64,000 nt of DNA from JAHTBL01 sp038532735 (lineage in GTDB: Bacteria; Pseudomonadota; Alphaproteobacteria; Rhodobacterales; Rhodobacteraceae): contig JBCBAC010000006.1 of assembly GCA_038532735.1 (NCBI GenBank), forward strand, positions 73,483 to 137,482, written 5' to 3'. Within the stretch, counting starts at the first letter, position 1. Each line of letters opens with the position of its first letter. Below are positions 43,284-52,193 of this stretch, piece after piece. The position numbers and the translations under genes are program-made. Under the pieces are notes generated by a model that worked only from the letters and a program-made list of their open reading frames with translations, was not told the DNA's origin and did not search any database.

Positions 43284-45703
43284 CGCTCATTCTTGGGATC
43301 CCAAAGACCGGGGACTTCACTGATATTGGCCGGGAATTTCTGACCGAAAATCTCCACCTCAAGCGTGTCGTTGACAGCATCCGGCGCGATCATCGCCAGC
43401 GCGATGGACGCATCGACGCGGTAGCCGTAACCGCCGCTCAAAACCTCGCCGACAATGCGGTCGCCGGACCAGACATTCGCCATGTAAGGCGCGTCCCAGT
43501 CGCCCGCTTCAACCGTCATCGTCACCGATGTACGGCGTGGCGGCGTGTTGGCCTGCAGCGCTTGCTTGCCGGGGAAGTCATGCTCTTTATCCAGCTTGAC
43601 GAAGCGGCCCAAACCGGATTCCAGCGCCGTATAATCCGACGATAGGTCGACCTTCCACGCCTTGTAACCCTTCTCAAGACGCATCGCGTTCAGCGCAAAC
43701 ATCCCGAACGGCACAGCGCCAGCCTCAAGAACCGCGTCGTAAATCGCCGGGATATCGGCCATCTTGGCGTGGACTTCCCAACCCAATTCGCCCGCAAAAG
43801 ACACACGCGCGAGGAACACGTCCTGCCCCGCAACCTTGCCGTTTTGATGGGTCAGCCAAGGCAAAGACAGATCTGCCTCCGCGATCTTTTCAAAGAGGTC
43901 CCGCGCCTTCGGACCAGTCACAATCAGCGTCGAAAACTCGGTCGTATGATCGGTCAGGCTCAGCCCCTCGGGAAGGTCTTTGGCCAGCCATTCGAAGTCA
44001 TGCCATTGCGCAGGTGCTGCGGTGATCAGCGTAAAGTCATTGTCATCATGCCGGATGATCGACATCTCGGTCACGACGCGGCCGCGGCTGTCGGTAAAGT
44101 AACCCAAGGTCAGGCGGCCAACCTTCGGCAGGATGCCGGTGATCTTGCCCAACAGCCAATCTGCGGCCCCCGCACCAGACAGCTTGAACCGCGAGAAACC
44201 TGGCAGATCGAGCACGCCAACACCGTCGCGCACCGCCTCAACCTCTTCGCGCACACGCGGCTCCCACGGACCGGCGCGATCCCAGGTTTCCGTCGCTTCC
44301 TCAGACGTGTCATCGCCGGGTTTCGCGAACCAGTTCGCCCGCTCCCACCCGTTATAGACGCCCATCTGACCGCCCATCTCGACGACTTTCGCATGCACCG
44401 GAGAAACCTTCTTGTCACGCGCTTCAGGCCATTCGTGATGGGGGAAATGCATGGCGTATTCGTGGCCATAAACCTCCATCGCCTTCTTGGTCGAATAGTC
44501 CTGATCGGCGTAATCGGTGAACCGGCGCGGGTCGAGCGCCCAGCAATCCCATTCGGTCTGACCTTCGGTGATCCAGTCGCACAGGATTTTACCCGCGCCA
44601 CCGCCTTGCGCGATGCCGAAGGTGAACACACAGGCTTCAAACGCGTTCGGAACGCCCGGCATCGGCCCGATCAGCGGGTTGCCGTCAGGGGTGTAAGGGA
44701 TCGGGCCGTTAATCACTTTGTTAATACCCGCTTGACCCAAAAGCGGAACCCGCGCCATCGCGTCTTCGATATAGAACTCAAGCCGCTCCAGATCGTCCGG
44801 GTACAGCTGGAAGCTGAAATCTTCCGGCATCGGATCATCGGGCGTCTGCCAATGGGCCTTGCAGTTGCGCTCATACGGGCCAAGGTTCAGACCGGTCTTT
44901 TCCTGACGCAGATAGTAGCTGATATCCGGGTCGCGCAGCAGCGGCAGCTTGCCGCCTTTTTCCTTCGTATAGGCCTCAATCTCAGGGATTTCATCGGTCA
45001 GAAGATACTGGTGGCTCATCACCGCCATGGGCATCGTGCGCCCACCATAGGGCTTGAACCATTCCGACACGCGCTGCGCATAATAGCCTGCGGCGTTAAC
45101 CACGAACTCGCAGCGGATGTCGCCCTTTTCGGTTTGCACGACCCACTCATCTCCGTCGCGGCTGATCCCGGTCGCAGGTGTGAAACGCAGGATCTTGGCG
45201 CCCTTGTCACGCGCGCCTTTTGCAAAAGCCTGCGTGATCTGTGCCGGGTCCATATCGCCGTCGTAGCGGTCATAAAGACCCCCTTCGAGGTCATGCGTCT
45301 CCATAAACGGATAGGCCTCTTTGAGGTCGGCGTTCGACATCATTTCCATCGGCAGGCCCTGAGCAGCCGCCATCCCGCGAACCCGCTCAAACTCCATCAT
45401 CCGCTCTTTCGAATGCGCCAAGCGGACGGAGCCGGTGACGTTATAGTTGATCGGATAATCGACCTTTTCAGCGATTTCGCGATAGAGCGTTGTCGAATAG
45501 CGCTGCATATTCATGACGGCCCAACTCGCTGAAAAGTTGGGGATATTCCCTGCAGCGTGCCAGGTCGAGCCTGCTGTCAGCTCGTTCTTTTCCAGAAGAA
45601 CGCAGTCAGACCAGCCCGCCTCTGCCAGATGATAAAGGCATGACGCGCCGACGACGCCACCACCGATCACGACCACGCGGGCTGTTGTCTGAAAATCACT
45701 CAT
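43271..45703 (-). CDS. Dimethylglycine dehydrogenase-type FAD/GcvT oxidoreductase
   Basis: 810 residues, paralogous to the next gene. Rossmann loop VVVIGGGVVGASCLYHLA (10-27), AGSTWHAAGN with His49 at the covalent FAD position, then a GcvT C-terminus (GYFTDSRGRVVTEMS; GELGWEVHAKM; ALNAMRLEKGYKAW). Oxidation of dimethylglycine to sarcosine in the route from glycine betaine is the likely reaction, with the methyl group leaving as methylene-tetrahydrofolate or formaldehyde. It starts eleven bases after the XRE-cupin gene (AAAGG upstream), so both form an operon. Confidence 0.85.
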   Translation of the reverse strand: MSDFQTTARVVVIGGGVVGASCLYHLAEAGWSDCVLLEKNELTAGSTWHAAGNIPNFSASWAVMNMQRYSTTLYREIAEKVDYPINYNVTGSVRLAHSKERMMEFERVRGMAAAQGLPMEMMSNADLKEAYPFMETHDLEGGLYDRYDGDMDPAQITQAFAKGARDKGAKILRFTPATGISRDGDEWVVQTEKGDIRCEFVVNAAGYYAQRVSEWFKPYGGRTMPMAVMSHQYLLTDEIPEIEAYTKEKGGKLPLLRDPDISYYLRQEKTGLNLGPYERNCKAHWQTPDDPMPEDFSFQLYPDDLERLEFYIEDAMARVPLLGQAGINKVINGPIPYTPDGNPLIGPMPGVPNAFEACVFTFGIAQGGGAGKILCDWITEGQTEWDCWALDPRRFTDYADQDYSTKKAMEVYGHEYAMHFPHHEWPEARDKKVSPVHAKVVEMGGQMGVYNGWERANWFAKPGDDTSEEATETWDRAGPWEPRVREEVEAVRDGVGVLDLPGFSRFKLSGAGAADWLLGKITGILPKVGRLTLGYFTDSRGRVVTEMSIIRHDDNDFTLITAAPAQWHDFEWLAKDLPEGLSLTDHTTEFSTLIVTGPKARDLFEKIAEADLSLPWLTHQNGKVAGQDVFLARVSFAGELGWEVHAKMADIPAIYDAVLEAGAVPFGMFALNAMRLEKGYKAWKVDLSSDYTALESGLGRFVKLDKEHDFPGKQALQANTPPRRTSVTMTVEAGDWDAPYMANVWSGDRIVGEVLSGGYGYRVDASIALAMIAPDAVNDTLEVEIFGQKFPANISEVPGLWDPKNERLRA

Positions 45704-45714
45704 GAGGGGACCTT

Positions 45715-46257
45715 TCAATAGACAGGCGGAGCGATGATCCAGATCGCAACCGCGGGTGTTTCGTAAGGATTGGCCCAGCGAAATCGCTGGCCCCGCATCC
45801 GGAAGCTATCGCCTTCGGACAGGGAAAATTTCTCGCCATCAAGCCAGACATCCAGGCGACCAGCGACGATATATGCAAGTTCCTGAGTGCCGCGGCGAAC
45901 GCTGTCATCGCGCGCAGCACCAGGATCAAAGACGGAATGGACAGCCTGAAAATCGTCCGTCAGATCGGGGGAGAGAAGCTCCTCCGTTAACCCTGCAACA
46001 CGATTGCCGATGGGGCGACGCGCGTCGGCGCGCACTACGATTCCATCTTCACCGGGCCGCGTGGTCAGTAAGTCTTTGGATACATCAAGCGCGTCGGCCA
46101 TCGCCTCCAGATCCGTAGGATCAGGGGTCGACAGATCACGCTCGATCTGGCTGAGCCAACCGACCGATTTGCCAAGGTCATCTGCCAAAGACTGAAGCGT
46201 CATCCGCCGCGATTTACGCAGCGCACGCAGATCAGCACCAAGGGATGTCGTGGTCAT
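45715..46257 (-). CDS. XRE-cupin transcription regulator
   Basis: 180 residues: an N-terminal HTH_3 (about 8-62; LRALRKSRRMTLQSLADDLGKSVGWLSQIERDLSTP) and a C-terminal cupin (about 105-176; TQELAYIVAGRLDVWLDGEKFSLSEGDSFRM, then RWANPYETPAVAIWI). Such two-domain proteins (PuuR-like) sense small metabolites with the cupin. It is first in a likely operon with the dimethylglycine dehydrogenase, and a strong inverted repeat covers its own leader, so autoregulation in response to an N-methyl compound is likely. Confidence 0.9.
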   Translation of the reverse strand: MTTTSLGADLRALRKSRRMTLQSLADDLGKSVGWLSQIERDLSTPDPTDLEAMADALDVSKDLLTTRPGEDGIVVRADARRPIGNRVAGLTEELLSPDLTDDFQAVHSVFDPGAARDDSVRRGTQELAYIVAGRLDVWLDGEKFSLSEGDSFRMRGQRFRWANPYETPAVAIWIIAPPVY

Positions 46258-46267
46258 GGCAACGTCC

Positions 46268-46304
46268 GTGAAAATTATGATGAAATTTTCACACGATTTT
46301 TCAC
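46268..46304. promoter_or_regulatory. Operator of the XRE-cupin / dehydrogenase operon
   Basis: GTGAAAATT (46268-46276) and AATTTTCAC (46284-46292) form a perfect inverted repeat with a 7-bp spacer, and a third half-site ATTTTTCAC follows (46296-46304). The cluster lies 11-47 bases upstream of the regulator start, where a repressor would block transcription. Confidence 0.8.
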
Positions 46305-46335
46305 AGATGAGTCAAGAAAATTATGTGCCGCAGGG

Positions 46336-47241
46336 TTAACTGCGCTGCATCTTCATCGGAATCGTCCGCGCAAGGCGTATTAAGTGAGCCATATAAGGCT
46401 TCATCGTGTCGTCGCCGCGGGTCGCTGCGTAAAGCCTGCGCGTTAACCCTGTTTCGGTAATCGGGCGCGTGACATAGTCGGAATTATACTTCACCTCCCG
46501 CACCACCCAGTCGGGCAACACCGACACGCCACGATTCGACGCAACGAGCAGCAGGATCACCGCTGTCAGCTCAACCTGACGGACCGATGCGGGCTCCACT
46601 TTTGCCGGGGTCAGCAATTGGCTGAAGATGTCCAACCGCGCGCGATCGACCGGATAAGTGATCAGCGTTTCCCCGCGAAAATCCTGCGCCTCGATGAAGT
46701 TTTTTTGCGCCAATGGGTGCTTGGAGGAGGCAACGAAGACCGGATCGTAGTCGAAAAGCGGTGTGAAATCGACATTGGGCAGGTCTTCCGGGTCCGAAGA
46801 GACGACCAGATCGACGCCCTCTTTCTGCAACGCGGGCAGCGCGTCGAAGGCAAGGCCGGGGCGGATATCTACATCGACATCCGGCCAGCCTTTGCGGAAC
46901 TCTTCCAGCACCGGGAACAGCCATTCGAAGCAGGCGTGGCACTCAATCGCGATATGCAAACGCCCCGCTTTGCCATCCTGCACACCCTCAAAATCTGCTT
47001 CCAAAGCAGCAACTTGCGGTAAAATACTCTCGGCCAATGCAAGCAGCTTCATACCCGCCGCTGACAGCTTCAGAGGCTTGGAGCGGCGCACGAAAAGCTC
47101 CACCCCGGTCTGATCTTCCAGCCCCTTGATCTGGTGGCTCAATGCCGACTGCGTGATGTTCAAGACATCCGCCGCGCGGGCGAGCCCGCCGGCCTCGTGA
47201 ATGGCCTTGATCGTGCGAAGATGACGAAACTCGATATTCAT
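46336..47241 (-). CDS. metR: LysR-type regulator MetR
   Basis: 301 residues. HTH: FRHLRTIKAIHEAGGLARAADVLNITQSALSHQIKGLE. The effector domain matches E. coli MetR closely, including RLHIAIECHACFEWLFPVLEEF, FDALPALQKEGVDLVVSSD and ETLITYPVDRARLDIF. MetR activates met genes with homocysteine as co-regulator. It is divergent from metF, with a perfect MetR box in the gap. ATG 47241 is used since the conserved N-terminus begins there; ATG 47256 is possible. The XRE-cupin operon follows on the same strand. Confidence 0.93.
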   Translation of the reverse strand: MNIEFRHLRTIKAIHEAGGLARAADVLNITQSALSHQIKGLEDQTGVELFVRRSKPLKLSAAGMKLLALAESILPQVAALEADFEGVQDGKAGRLHIAIECHACFEWLFPVLEEFRKGWPDVDVDIRPGLAFDALPALQKEGVDLVVSSDPEDLPNVDFTPLFDYDPVFVASSKHPLAQKNFIEAQDFRGETLITYPVDRARLDIFSQLLTPAKVEPASVRQVELTAVILLLVASNRGVSVLPDWVVREVKYNSDYVTRPITETGLTRRLYAATRGDDTMKPYMAHLIRLARTIPMKMQRS

Positions 47242-47273
47242 GTGAACAAAGCTCATGATCGTGATGAGAGTTA

Positions 47274-47286
47274 TGAAATTGTTTCA
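47274..47286. promoter_or_regulatory. MetR binding box between metR and metF
   Basis: TGAAATTGTTTCA fits the MetR consensus TGAA-N5-TTCA exactly. It lies 33 bases upstream of metR and 53 upstream of metF, well placed to control both directions. Confidence 0.85.
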
Positions 47287-47338
47287 CTTCACGCGATGTG
47301 AGACAACCTAAAAAGCCCGAAAACAGAAAGCCTGCGTC

Positions 47339-48205
47339 ATGACCTCGCCCCGCGTGTCCTTTGAATTTTTCCCTCCGAAATCCCTCGAAGCCTCGTTCCG
47401 CCTGTGGGACACGGTCCAGACATTGGCCCCGCTTGAGCCGAGCTTCGTCTCGGTCACCTACGGCGCGGGCGGCACGACGCGCAGCCTGACCCATGAGGCA
47501 GTGGAAACAATCCACAAAACCAGCGGGTTGAACGTGGCAGCCCACCTGACATGCGTGAATGCGACCAAGGCTGAGACACTTGAAATCGCTGAGAAATATG
47601 CGGCCGCTGGCGTGACCGAAATCGTGGCCCTGCGCGGTGACGCGCCAAAAGGCGAGCAGAGCTTCACGCCCCATGCGGATGGCTTCAAAGACAGCTGCGA
47701 GCTGATCGCAGCCCTTGCCGAGACCGGCAAATTCACCCTGCGCGTCGGCGCGTATCCAGAGGCGCACCCCGAAGCGGCGAACGCTCAGGCCGATATCGAC
47801 TGGCTCAAACGCAAACTCGACGCGGGCGCGCATTCCGCGATCACGCAGTTCTTTTTCGAAGCTGAGACCTTCTTTCGTTTCCGCGACGCCTGTGACAAAG
47901 CGGGCATCACCGCGCCGATCATCCCGGGCATTCTGCCGATTGAGAACTGGTCCGGCGTGCGCAAATTCGCGACCGCCTGCGGCACGGCCATCCCCGCTTG
48001 GTTGGATGACGCTTTCACCGCAGCACAGCGCGACGGGCGCGAAGATTTGCTCGCCACCGCCCTGTGCACAGAGCTTTGCACCGACCTTCTGGAAGGCGGC
48101 GCATCGGATCTGCATTTCTACACGCTCAACAAACCCGAATTGACCCGCGATGTGTGCCATGCCCTTGGGGTGACCCCACGCGCACAATTGCAGAACGTCG
48201 CTTAA
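47339..48205 (+). CDS. metF: 5,10-methylenetetrahydrofolate reductase
   Basis: 288 residues of the bacterial MTHFR type. The catalytic Glu is in SFEFFPPK (Glu9), with THLTC-like AAHLTCVN, ALRGDAPKG and AITQFFFEAETFFRFRD as expected. It makes 5-methyl-tetrahydrofolate for methionine synthesis from methylene-tetrahydrofolate. The latter can come from the demethylating dehydrogenases nearby. Divergent metR and the MetR box indicate control by homocysteine. Confidence 0.95.
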   Translation: MTSPRVSFEFFPPKSLEASFRLWDTVQTLAPLEPSFVSVTYGAGGTTRSLTHEAVETIHKTSGLNVAAHLTCVNATKAETLEIAEKYAAAGVTEIVALRGDAPKGEQSFTPHADGFKDSCELIAALAETGKFTLRVGAYPEAHPEAANAQADIDWLKRKLDAGAHSAITQFFFEAETFFRFRDACDKAGITAPIIPGILPIENWSGVRKFATACGTAIPAWLDDAFTAAQRDGREDLLATALCTELCTDLLEGGASDLHFYTLNKPELTRDVCHALGVTPRAQLQNVA

Positions 48206-48258
48206 CCACTTTTCAGCCCCGGCGGCCCTCGCTAGCGTCCCCGCAAAAGGAGACGCCC

Positions 48259-48735
48259 ATGCTGACCGCTCAAACCGCCGATGACCTGCCCAACCGAGAG
48301 GTCTTGCTCTCCATGTCCGGGCTGGAGTTCATGGAGCGTATCCGCGACGGCCTGCTGCCGCGCCCGCCCATTTCAGCTGTGCTGAACTATGCCGTAGAAG
48401 AAGTCACAGACGGCCGCGTCGTCTTTCATGGCACACCGGAATTTGCCCATACCAACCCCATGGGTGGGGTGCATGGCGGCTGGTATGGCACGCTGCTGGA
48501 TAGCTGCATGGCCTGCGCCGTGATGACGAAAGTGCCGACGGGAAGTTTCTATACGACTTTGGAATATAAGGTAAACATCACACGCGCGATCCCTGTTAGC
48601 ACGCCGATCAAGGCGGTTGGCCAAGTGGATCATGCAGGGCGCTCAACCGGTGTGGCCCATGGGGAAATTCGCGGACGCGATGATGATCGGCTCTACGCGA
48701 CGGGCACGACGACCTGCCTGATCATGACACCGTAG
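48259..48735 (+). CDS. PaaI-type hotdog thioesterase
   Basis: 158 residues of the hotdog fold. The signature is TNPMGGVHGGWYGTLLDSCMACAVMT, followed by YTTLEYKVNITRAIPVSTPIKAVGQV and TGVAHGEIRG. Such enzymes hydrolyse acyl-CoA thioesters, often aromatic or short ones. The ATG at 48259 has AAAGGAG upstream; it follows metF by 53 bases and may be on the same transcript. The gene overlaps the convergent DUF2235 gene by 14 bases. Confidence 0.85.
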   Translation: MLTAQTADDLPNREVLLSMSGLEFMERIRDGLLPRPPISAVLNYAVEEVTDGRVVFHGTPEFAHTNPMGGVHGGWYGTLLDSCMACAVMTKVPTGSFYTTLEYKVNITRAIPVSTPIKAVGQVDHAGRSTGVAHGEIRGRDDDRLYATGTTTCLIMTP

Positions 48736-49789
48736 GGTGCAGCTCTACCCCGCCATGACCGGGCGGAACCGAGCCATGGATCGCCTCTGACGGGCAAGCA
48801 CCAACGGCGCGGCGGCGGCGCGACACGAACAGCTTTCCCATACCGCGCCAATTGCCGACAGAGGGCGCGTCAATGTCCTGCGGAAACCGGCTGCGCCACC
48901 CATCTGGCAGGGGCGCGCCGCACATTTCCACCTTCTCCATTAACCACACGAAGGGGATATTCGCCAAAGGCCGGGCGGCGTGAAACCCGTTCAGCTGCCC
49001 ACCCACATCACCGTGAGAACCACGAAACCACATTTGTTCCATCCGGCCGGGCCAATCCGGGCGGCACGCCCACATCACCGGCGCGTAAGCCAATCGGGTC
49101 TCGTCCAGCGCCAGCGCATGAAAACCGTTGCGAATGGAAGGGCCCAGCGCGTGATTGTGAAACGCGTGTTTCACATCCGCCCAGCGCCACAGCACCGGCA
49201 GGCGCAGGCCAAGCGCCTTGACCGTATCCCACACTGCGACCGCCTCAATCGCGACCTCCGGATGGCAGAACGCATCGGCAAAATCCTTTGCCCCGCTGCT
49301 CTCAGGGGATTGCTGATAATGGCGATAAATCTGGCGAATATTGCGAACAGTAGCATGCTCCGGCATCAGCAAACCGACCCGATCAATGATGCCCGCCAGC
49401 GACCGCACCGCGTAAGCCCCGCGCGAATAGCCCATCAGAATAATTCTGTCGCCCGACCGATAGCGGGAGGCGAGAAACCCATAAGCCCTTCTAATCTGGC
49501 GATTAATCCCGCGCCCTGTCATCACGTTAACCGAGGCTTTCCAATCAGACCACTGAATGCCCGCCTCGTAGAAAAGGGACACCTCCGCCGGACTGGCCGC
49601 CTCTTGAAACAGCCTGAGCGCAAGCCCTGCATGCGTCTCTGCACCCGGGTCCAGCGACGACATCGTGCCGTCCAGAATGATAATGTGGGTCAGCGGGCCG
49701 CGCACCGGGGCGGCAGGCGATTGCGTCCATCGCCCCGCGCGCCCGATCAGTGCGCCGAGGCGGGAAAAGAGGCGTTCACTCAGCCGCAA
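48722..49789 (-). CDS. DUF2235 alpha/beta hydrolase (Tle1-like catalytic domain)
   Basis: 355 residues. The nucleophile elbow is GYSRGAYAVRSLAG, the N-terminus shows HIIILDGTMSSLDPG, and WFRGSHGDVGGQL is the typical DUF2235 His/Asp segment. This domain is also found in type VI secretion phospholipases (Tle1), but no T6SS genes are here, and many free-standing copies exist in roseobacters with unknown substrate. It starts at TTG 49789 with GAGAGG upstream, 14 bases inside the CoxL-like gene, so it is coupled to that gene. Confidence 0.83.
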   Translation of the reverse strand: MRLSERLFSRLGALIGRAGRWTQSPAAPVRGPLTHIIILDGTMSSLDPGAETHAGLALRLFQEAASPAEVSLFYEAGIQWSDWKASVNVMTGRGINRQIRRAYGFLASRYRSGDRIILMGYSRGAYAVRSLAGIIDRVGLLMPEHATVRNIRQIYRHYQQSPESSGAKDFADAFCHPEVAIEAVAVWDTVKALGLRLPVLWRWADVKHAFHNHALGPSIRNGFHALALDETRLAYAPVMWACRPDWPGRMEQMWFRGSHGDVGGQLNGFHAARPLANIPFVWLMEKVEMCGAPLPDGWRSRFPQDIDAPSVGNWRGMGKLFVSRRRRAVGACPSEAIHGSVPPGHGGVELHPTVS

Positions 49790-52073
49790 TGGGCCTCTCT
49801 TGTAGATGCGTCCAGACCCGCTGCGGGGTGAAAGGCATGTCTATCTTGTGAATCCCTTCGTCCCAGACCGCATCCAGCACCGCATTGGCAACGGCAGCGA
49901 GCGCGCCGATGGTTCCGGCCTCCCCACATCCTTTCATACCCAAGGGATTGTTGGTGGAGGGTACAGGCTCGGAATAAAACGCAATCATGGGGCAATCATC
50001 CGCACGCGGCATGCCGTAGTCCATGAAACTTGCCGTGAGCAATTGTCCATCCTCATCATGCACAACCCGTTCTGTGATGGCCTGACCGATCCCCTGAACG
50101 ACACCGCCATGCACCTGCCCTTCGGCTAGCATGGGATTGATAAGATTTCCGAAATCATCCGTGACGGTGTACTTAACGACCTCCACCACGCCAGTGTCCG
50201 GATCAATCTCGATCTCGGCGACGTGGGCCCCGTTGGGAAAGCTGCGATCCTCCAGCGTGATGCGCGCCTCATGGGTCAGCAGATCCGCCCGCCCTGCAGC
50301 ACGCGCCATCTCTGCCACTTCCAGAACGGTCGGCGTCACGTTGGAGCCTGCGATACGGAACGTCTCATGATCAAAGCTGATCTGATCGGGGGTGACGTCC
50401 ATCTCCTCGGCCAGAAACGGCGTGAAAGCGGCGATCATCTTCTCAACCGTGGCCAGCGTCGCGCTGTTCTGCACCGTGACAGAGCGGGAACCGCCGGTGC
50501 CGCCGCCTTTCTGGATCAAATCGCTATCGCCTTGAATAACCGATATTTTCTCAGCCGGGATGCCGGTCTGATCGCTCAGGAACTGCGCATAAACCGTCTC
50601 ATGCCCCTGCCCGTTCGACTGGGTGCCGACGAAGATATCGACGCTGCCATCGTCGTTGAAGACCACCCGCGCGCCCTCCGAGGGATCGCCCAGAATGCTC
50701 TCGATATAATAGCACAGCCCCTGACCCCGCAGCTTGCCCCGCGCTTTGGAAGCCGCTTTGCGCGCCGCGAACCCCGCTCGGTCGGCCTCCGCCTCGACCC
50801 GCGCCAGCACTTTCGCAAAATCGCCAACGTCATAGGTCACGCCGGTCGGGCTGGTATAGGGCATCTGCGCCGGGCGGATGAAGTTCTTGCGGCGCAGCTC
50901 CCACGCATCGACGCCCAGCTCGCGCGCGGCATAATCCATCGCCCGCTCCAAGGCGAAAATCGCCTCGGGTCGCCCAGCGCCCCGGTAGGCATCGACCTGC
51001 GTTGTGTTCGTATAAATGCCCTTCACGCCCAACCACGCAGCGGGAATGTCATAGCAGCCCGTCAGCACTTTGGAGAAAAGCTCCGTCTGGATCGGCTGGG
51101 CGAATTGCGAGTTATACGCCCCAAGATTACACATAGAATCAACGCGGTAACCGGTAATCCGATGCTCGGCATCAAACGCCAGACCAACCTTGGTCACCAG
51201 ATCGCGCCCGGCATTGTCGCTCAGCATCGCCTCCGTCCGCTCCGACATCCAGCGGCACGCGCGGCCCAGAACGCGCGTTGCGTGGGCGGTGATGAAATAC
51301 TCCGGATAGGTCATCGCCTTCATGCCAAAGCCGCCGCCCACATCAGGGTTGGTCACGCGGACCTTGTCCTCCTCGAGCCCCAGCATCGCCACAAGCTGCC
51401 GCTTCTGCCCCCAAACGCCCTGCCCATTCACGCAGAAGTGCAGCCGGTCGCCGTCCATTTCGGCAAAACAGCCGCGCGGCTCCATCGAGTTGCAGATGAT
51501 GCGGTTGTCGTCGATCTCCACCTCGACCACGTGGGCCGCCGCCTCGAACGCGGCATCGGTCGCGGCCTCATCGCCAATCCCCCAGTCGAAAGCGACATTT
51601 TCAGGCGCTTCCGGGTGGATCACCGGGCCGCCGGGCGCGGGCGCGACATGCACGTCCAGATCGCCGATCTCCAACTCGATCAGCTCCGCGGCGTCCTTGG
51701 CCTGTGCAAGCGTCTCCGCAAAAATCATAGCGATCGGCTCGCCCACAAACCGCACGCGGCCCTTGGCTAACAAAGGCCGCATCGGGGCTGCCGCCTTGCT
51801 GCCATCACGGTTGGTTAACACGGTCGCGCCCATGGCGAGGGTGACGCCCTCCGCCTCCAGATCCTCCGCCGTCACGATCAGATGCACGCCATCAGCAGCG
51901 CGCGCCGTCTCCACATCCAGCACCGCAATCTCCCCATGTGCCAAGGGCGAGCGCAGCACAAACCCGTGCAGCGCCCCGTCCGGTGCGATATCATCGACAT
52001 ATCGCCCCGCCCCGGTCAGAAACCGCACATCCTCGACCCGTTTGACCGGCTGACTTTTTCCGAATTTTTCCAT
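49776..52073 (-). CDS. Form II CoxL-like molybdopterin-binding subunit
   Basis: 765 residues of the xanthine dehydrogenase/CO dehydrogenase large-subunit family. Mo-cofactor motifs include VGGGFGMKA, the active-site loop AYRGAGR (362-368), GQGHETVYAQ and the C-terminal GCGEAGTIGA with the catalytic Glu. AYRGAGR is the form II signature, whereas true CO-oxidising form I has AYxCSFR, so CO oxidation should not be assumed. Medium (FAD) and small (Fe-S) subunit genes are missing from the neighbourhood. The DUF2235 gene is translationally linked downstream. Substrate unknown. Confidence 0.9.
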   Translation of the reverse strand: MEKFGKSQPVKRVEDVRFLTGAGRYVDDIAPDGALHGFVLRSPLAHGEIAVLDVETARAADGVHLIVTAEDLEAEGVTLAMGATVLTNRDGSKAAAPMRPLLAKGRVRFVGEPIAMIFAETLAQAKDAAELIELEIGDLDVHVAPAPGGPVIHPEAPENVAFDWGIGDEAATDAAFEAAAHVVEVEIDDNRIICNSMEPRGCFAEMDGDRLHFCVNGQGVWGQKRQLVAMLGLEEDKVRVTNPDVGGGFGMKAMTYPEYFITAHATRVLGRACRWMSERTEAMLSDNAGRDLVTKVGLAFDAEHRITGYRVDSMCNLGAYNSQFAQPIQTELFSKVLTGCYDIPAAWLGVKGIYTNTTQVDAYRGAGRPEAIFALERAMDYAARELGVDAWELRRKNFIRPAQMPYTSPTGVTYDVGDFAKVLARVEAEADRAGFAARKAASKARGKLRGQGLCYYIESILGDPSEGARVVFNDDGSVDIFVGTQSNGQGHETVYAQFLSDQTGIPAEKISVIQGDSDLIQKGGGTGGSRSVTVQNSATLATVEKMIAAFTPFLAEEMDVTPDQISFDHETFRIAGSNVTPTVLEVAEMARAAGRADLLTHEARITLEDRSFPNGAHVAEIEIDPDTGVVEVVKYTVTDDFGNLINPMLAEGQVHGGVVQGIGQAITERVVHDEDGQLLTASFMDYGMPRADDCPMIAFYSEPVPSTNNPLGMKGCGEAGTIGALAAVANAVLDAVWDEGIHKIDMPFTPQRVWTHLQERPIAAE

Positions 52074-52193
52074 CTGGCGCGCCCTCGCTTGCTTTCACCG
52101 AAGACTAGCGGGCCGCGCCCCACCGTCCACCCCTTTCCCTTCGCGCGGCTTGCCGTTATCTGACGGTGAACACGGATCAACGGGATCAAACCA

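Noticed and set aside
40804..45532. Long + strand frames opposite the two FAD dehydrogenases
   Set aside because: Same reason: antisense to highly conserved genes, Arg/His-rich translations without recognisable features.
40714..45703. DMSP demethylase DmdA
   Set aside because: Both proteins contain GcvT domains but carry a full N-terminal FAD oxidoreductase domain and are over 800 residues; DmdA is a stand-alone GcvT-type protein of about 370.
48722..49789. Type VI secretion effector
   Set aside because: The DUF2235 domain is shared with Tle1 effectors, but there are no VgrG, Hcp, PAAR or immunity genes nearby, and the protein is coupled to the CoxL-like gene.
49776..52073. Aerobic CO oxidation locus
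   Set aside because: The active-site loop is AYRGAGR (form II), not AYxCSFR, and CoxM/CoxS genes are missing.
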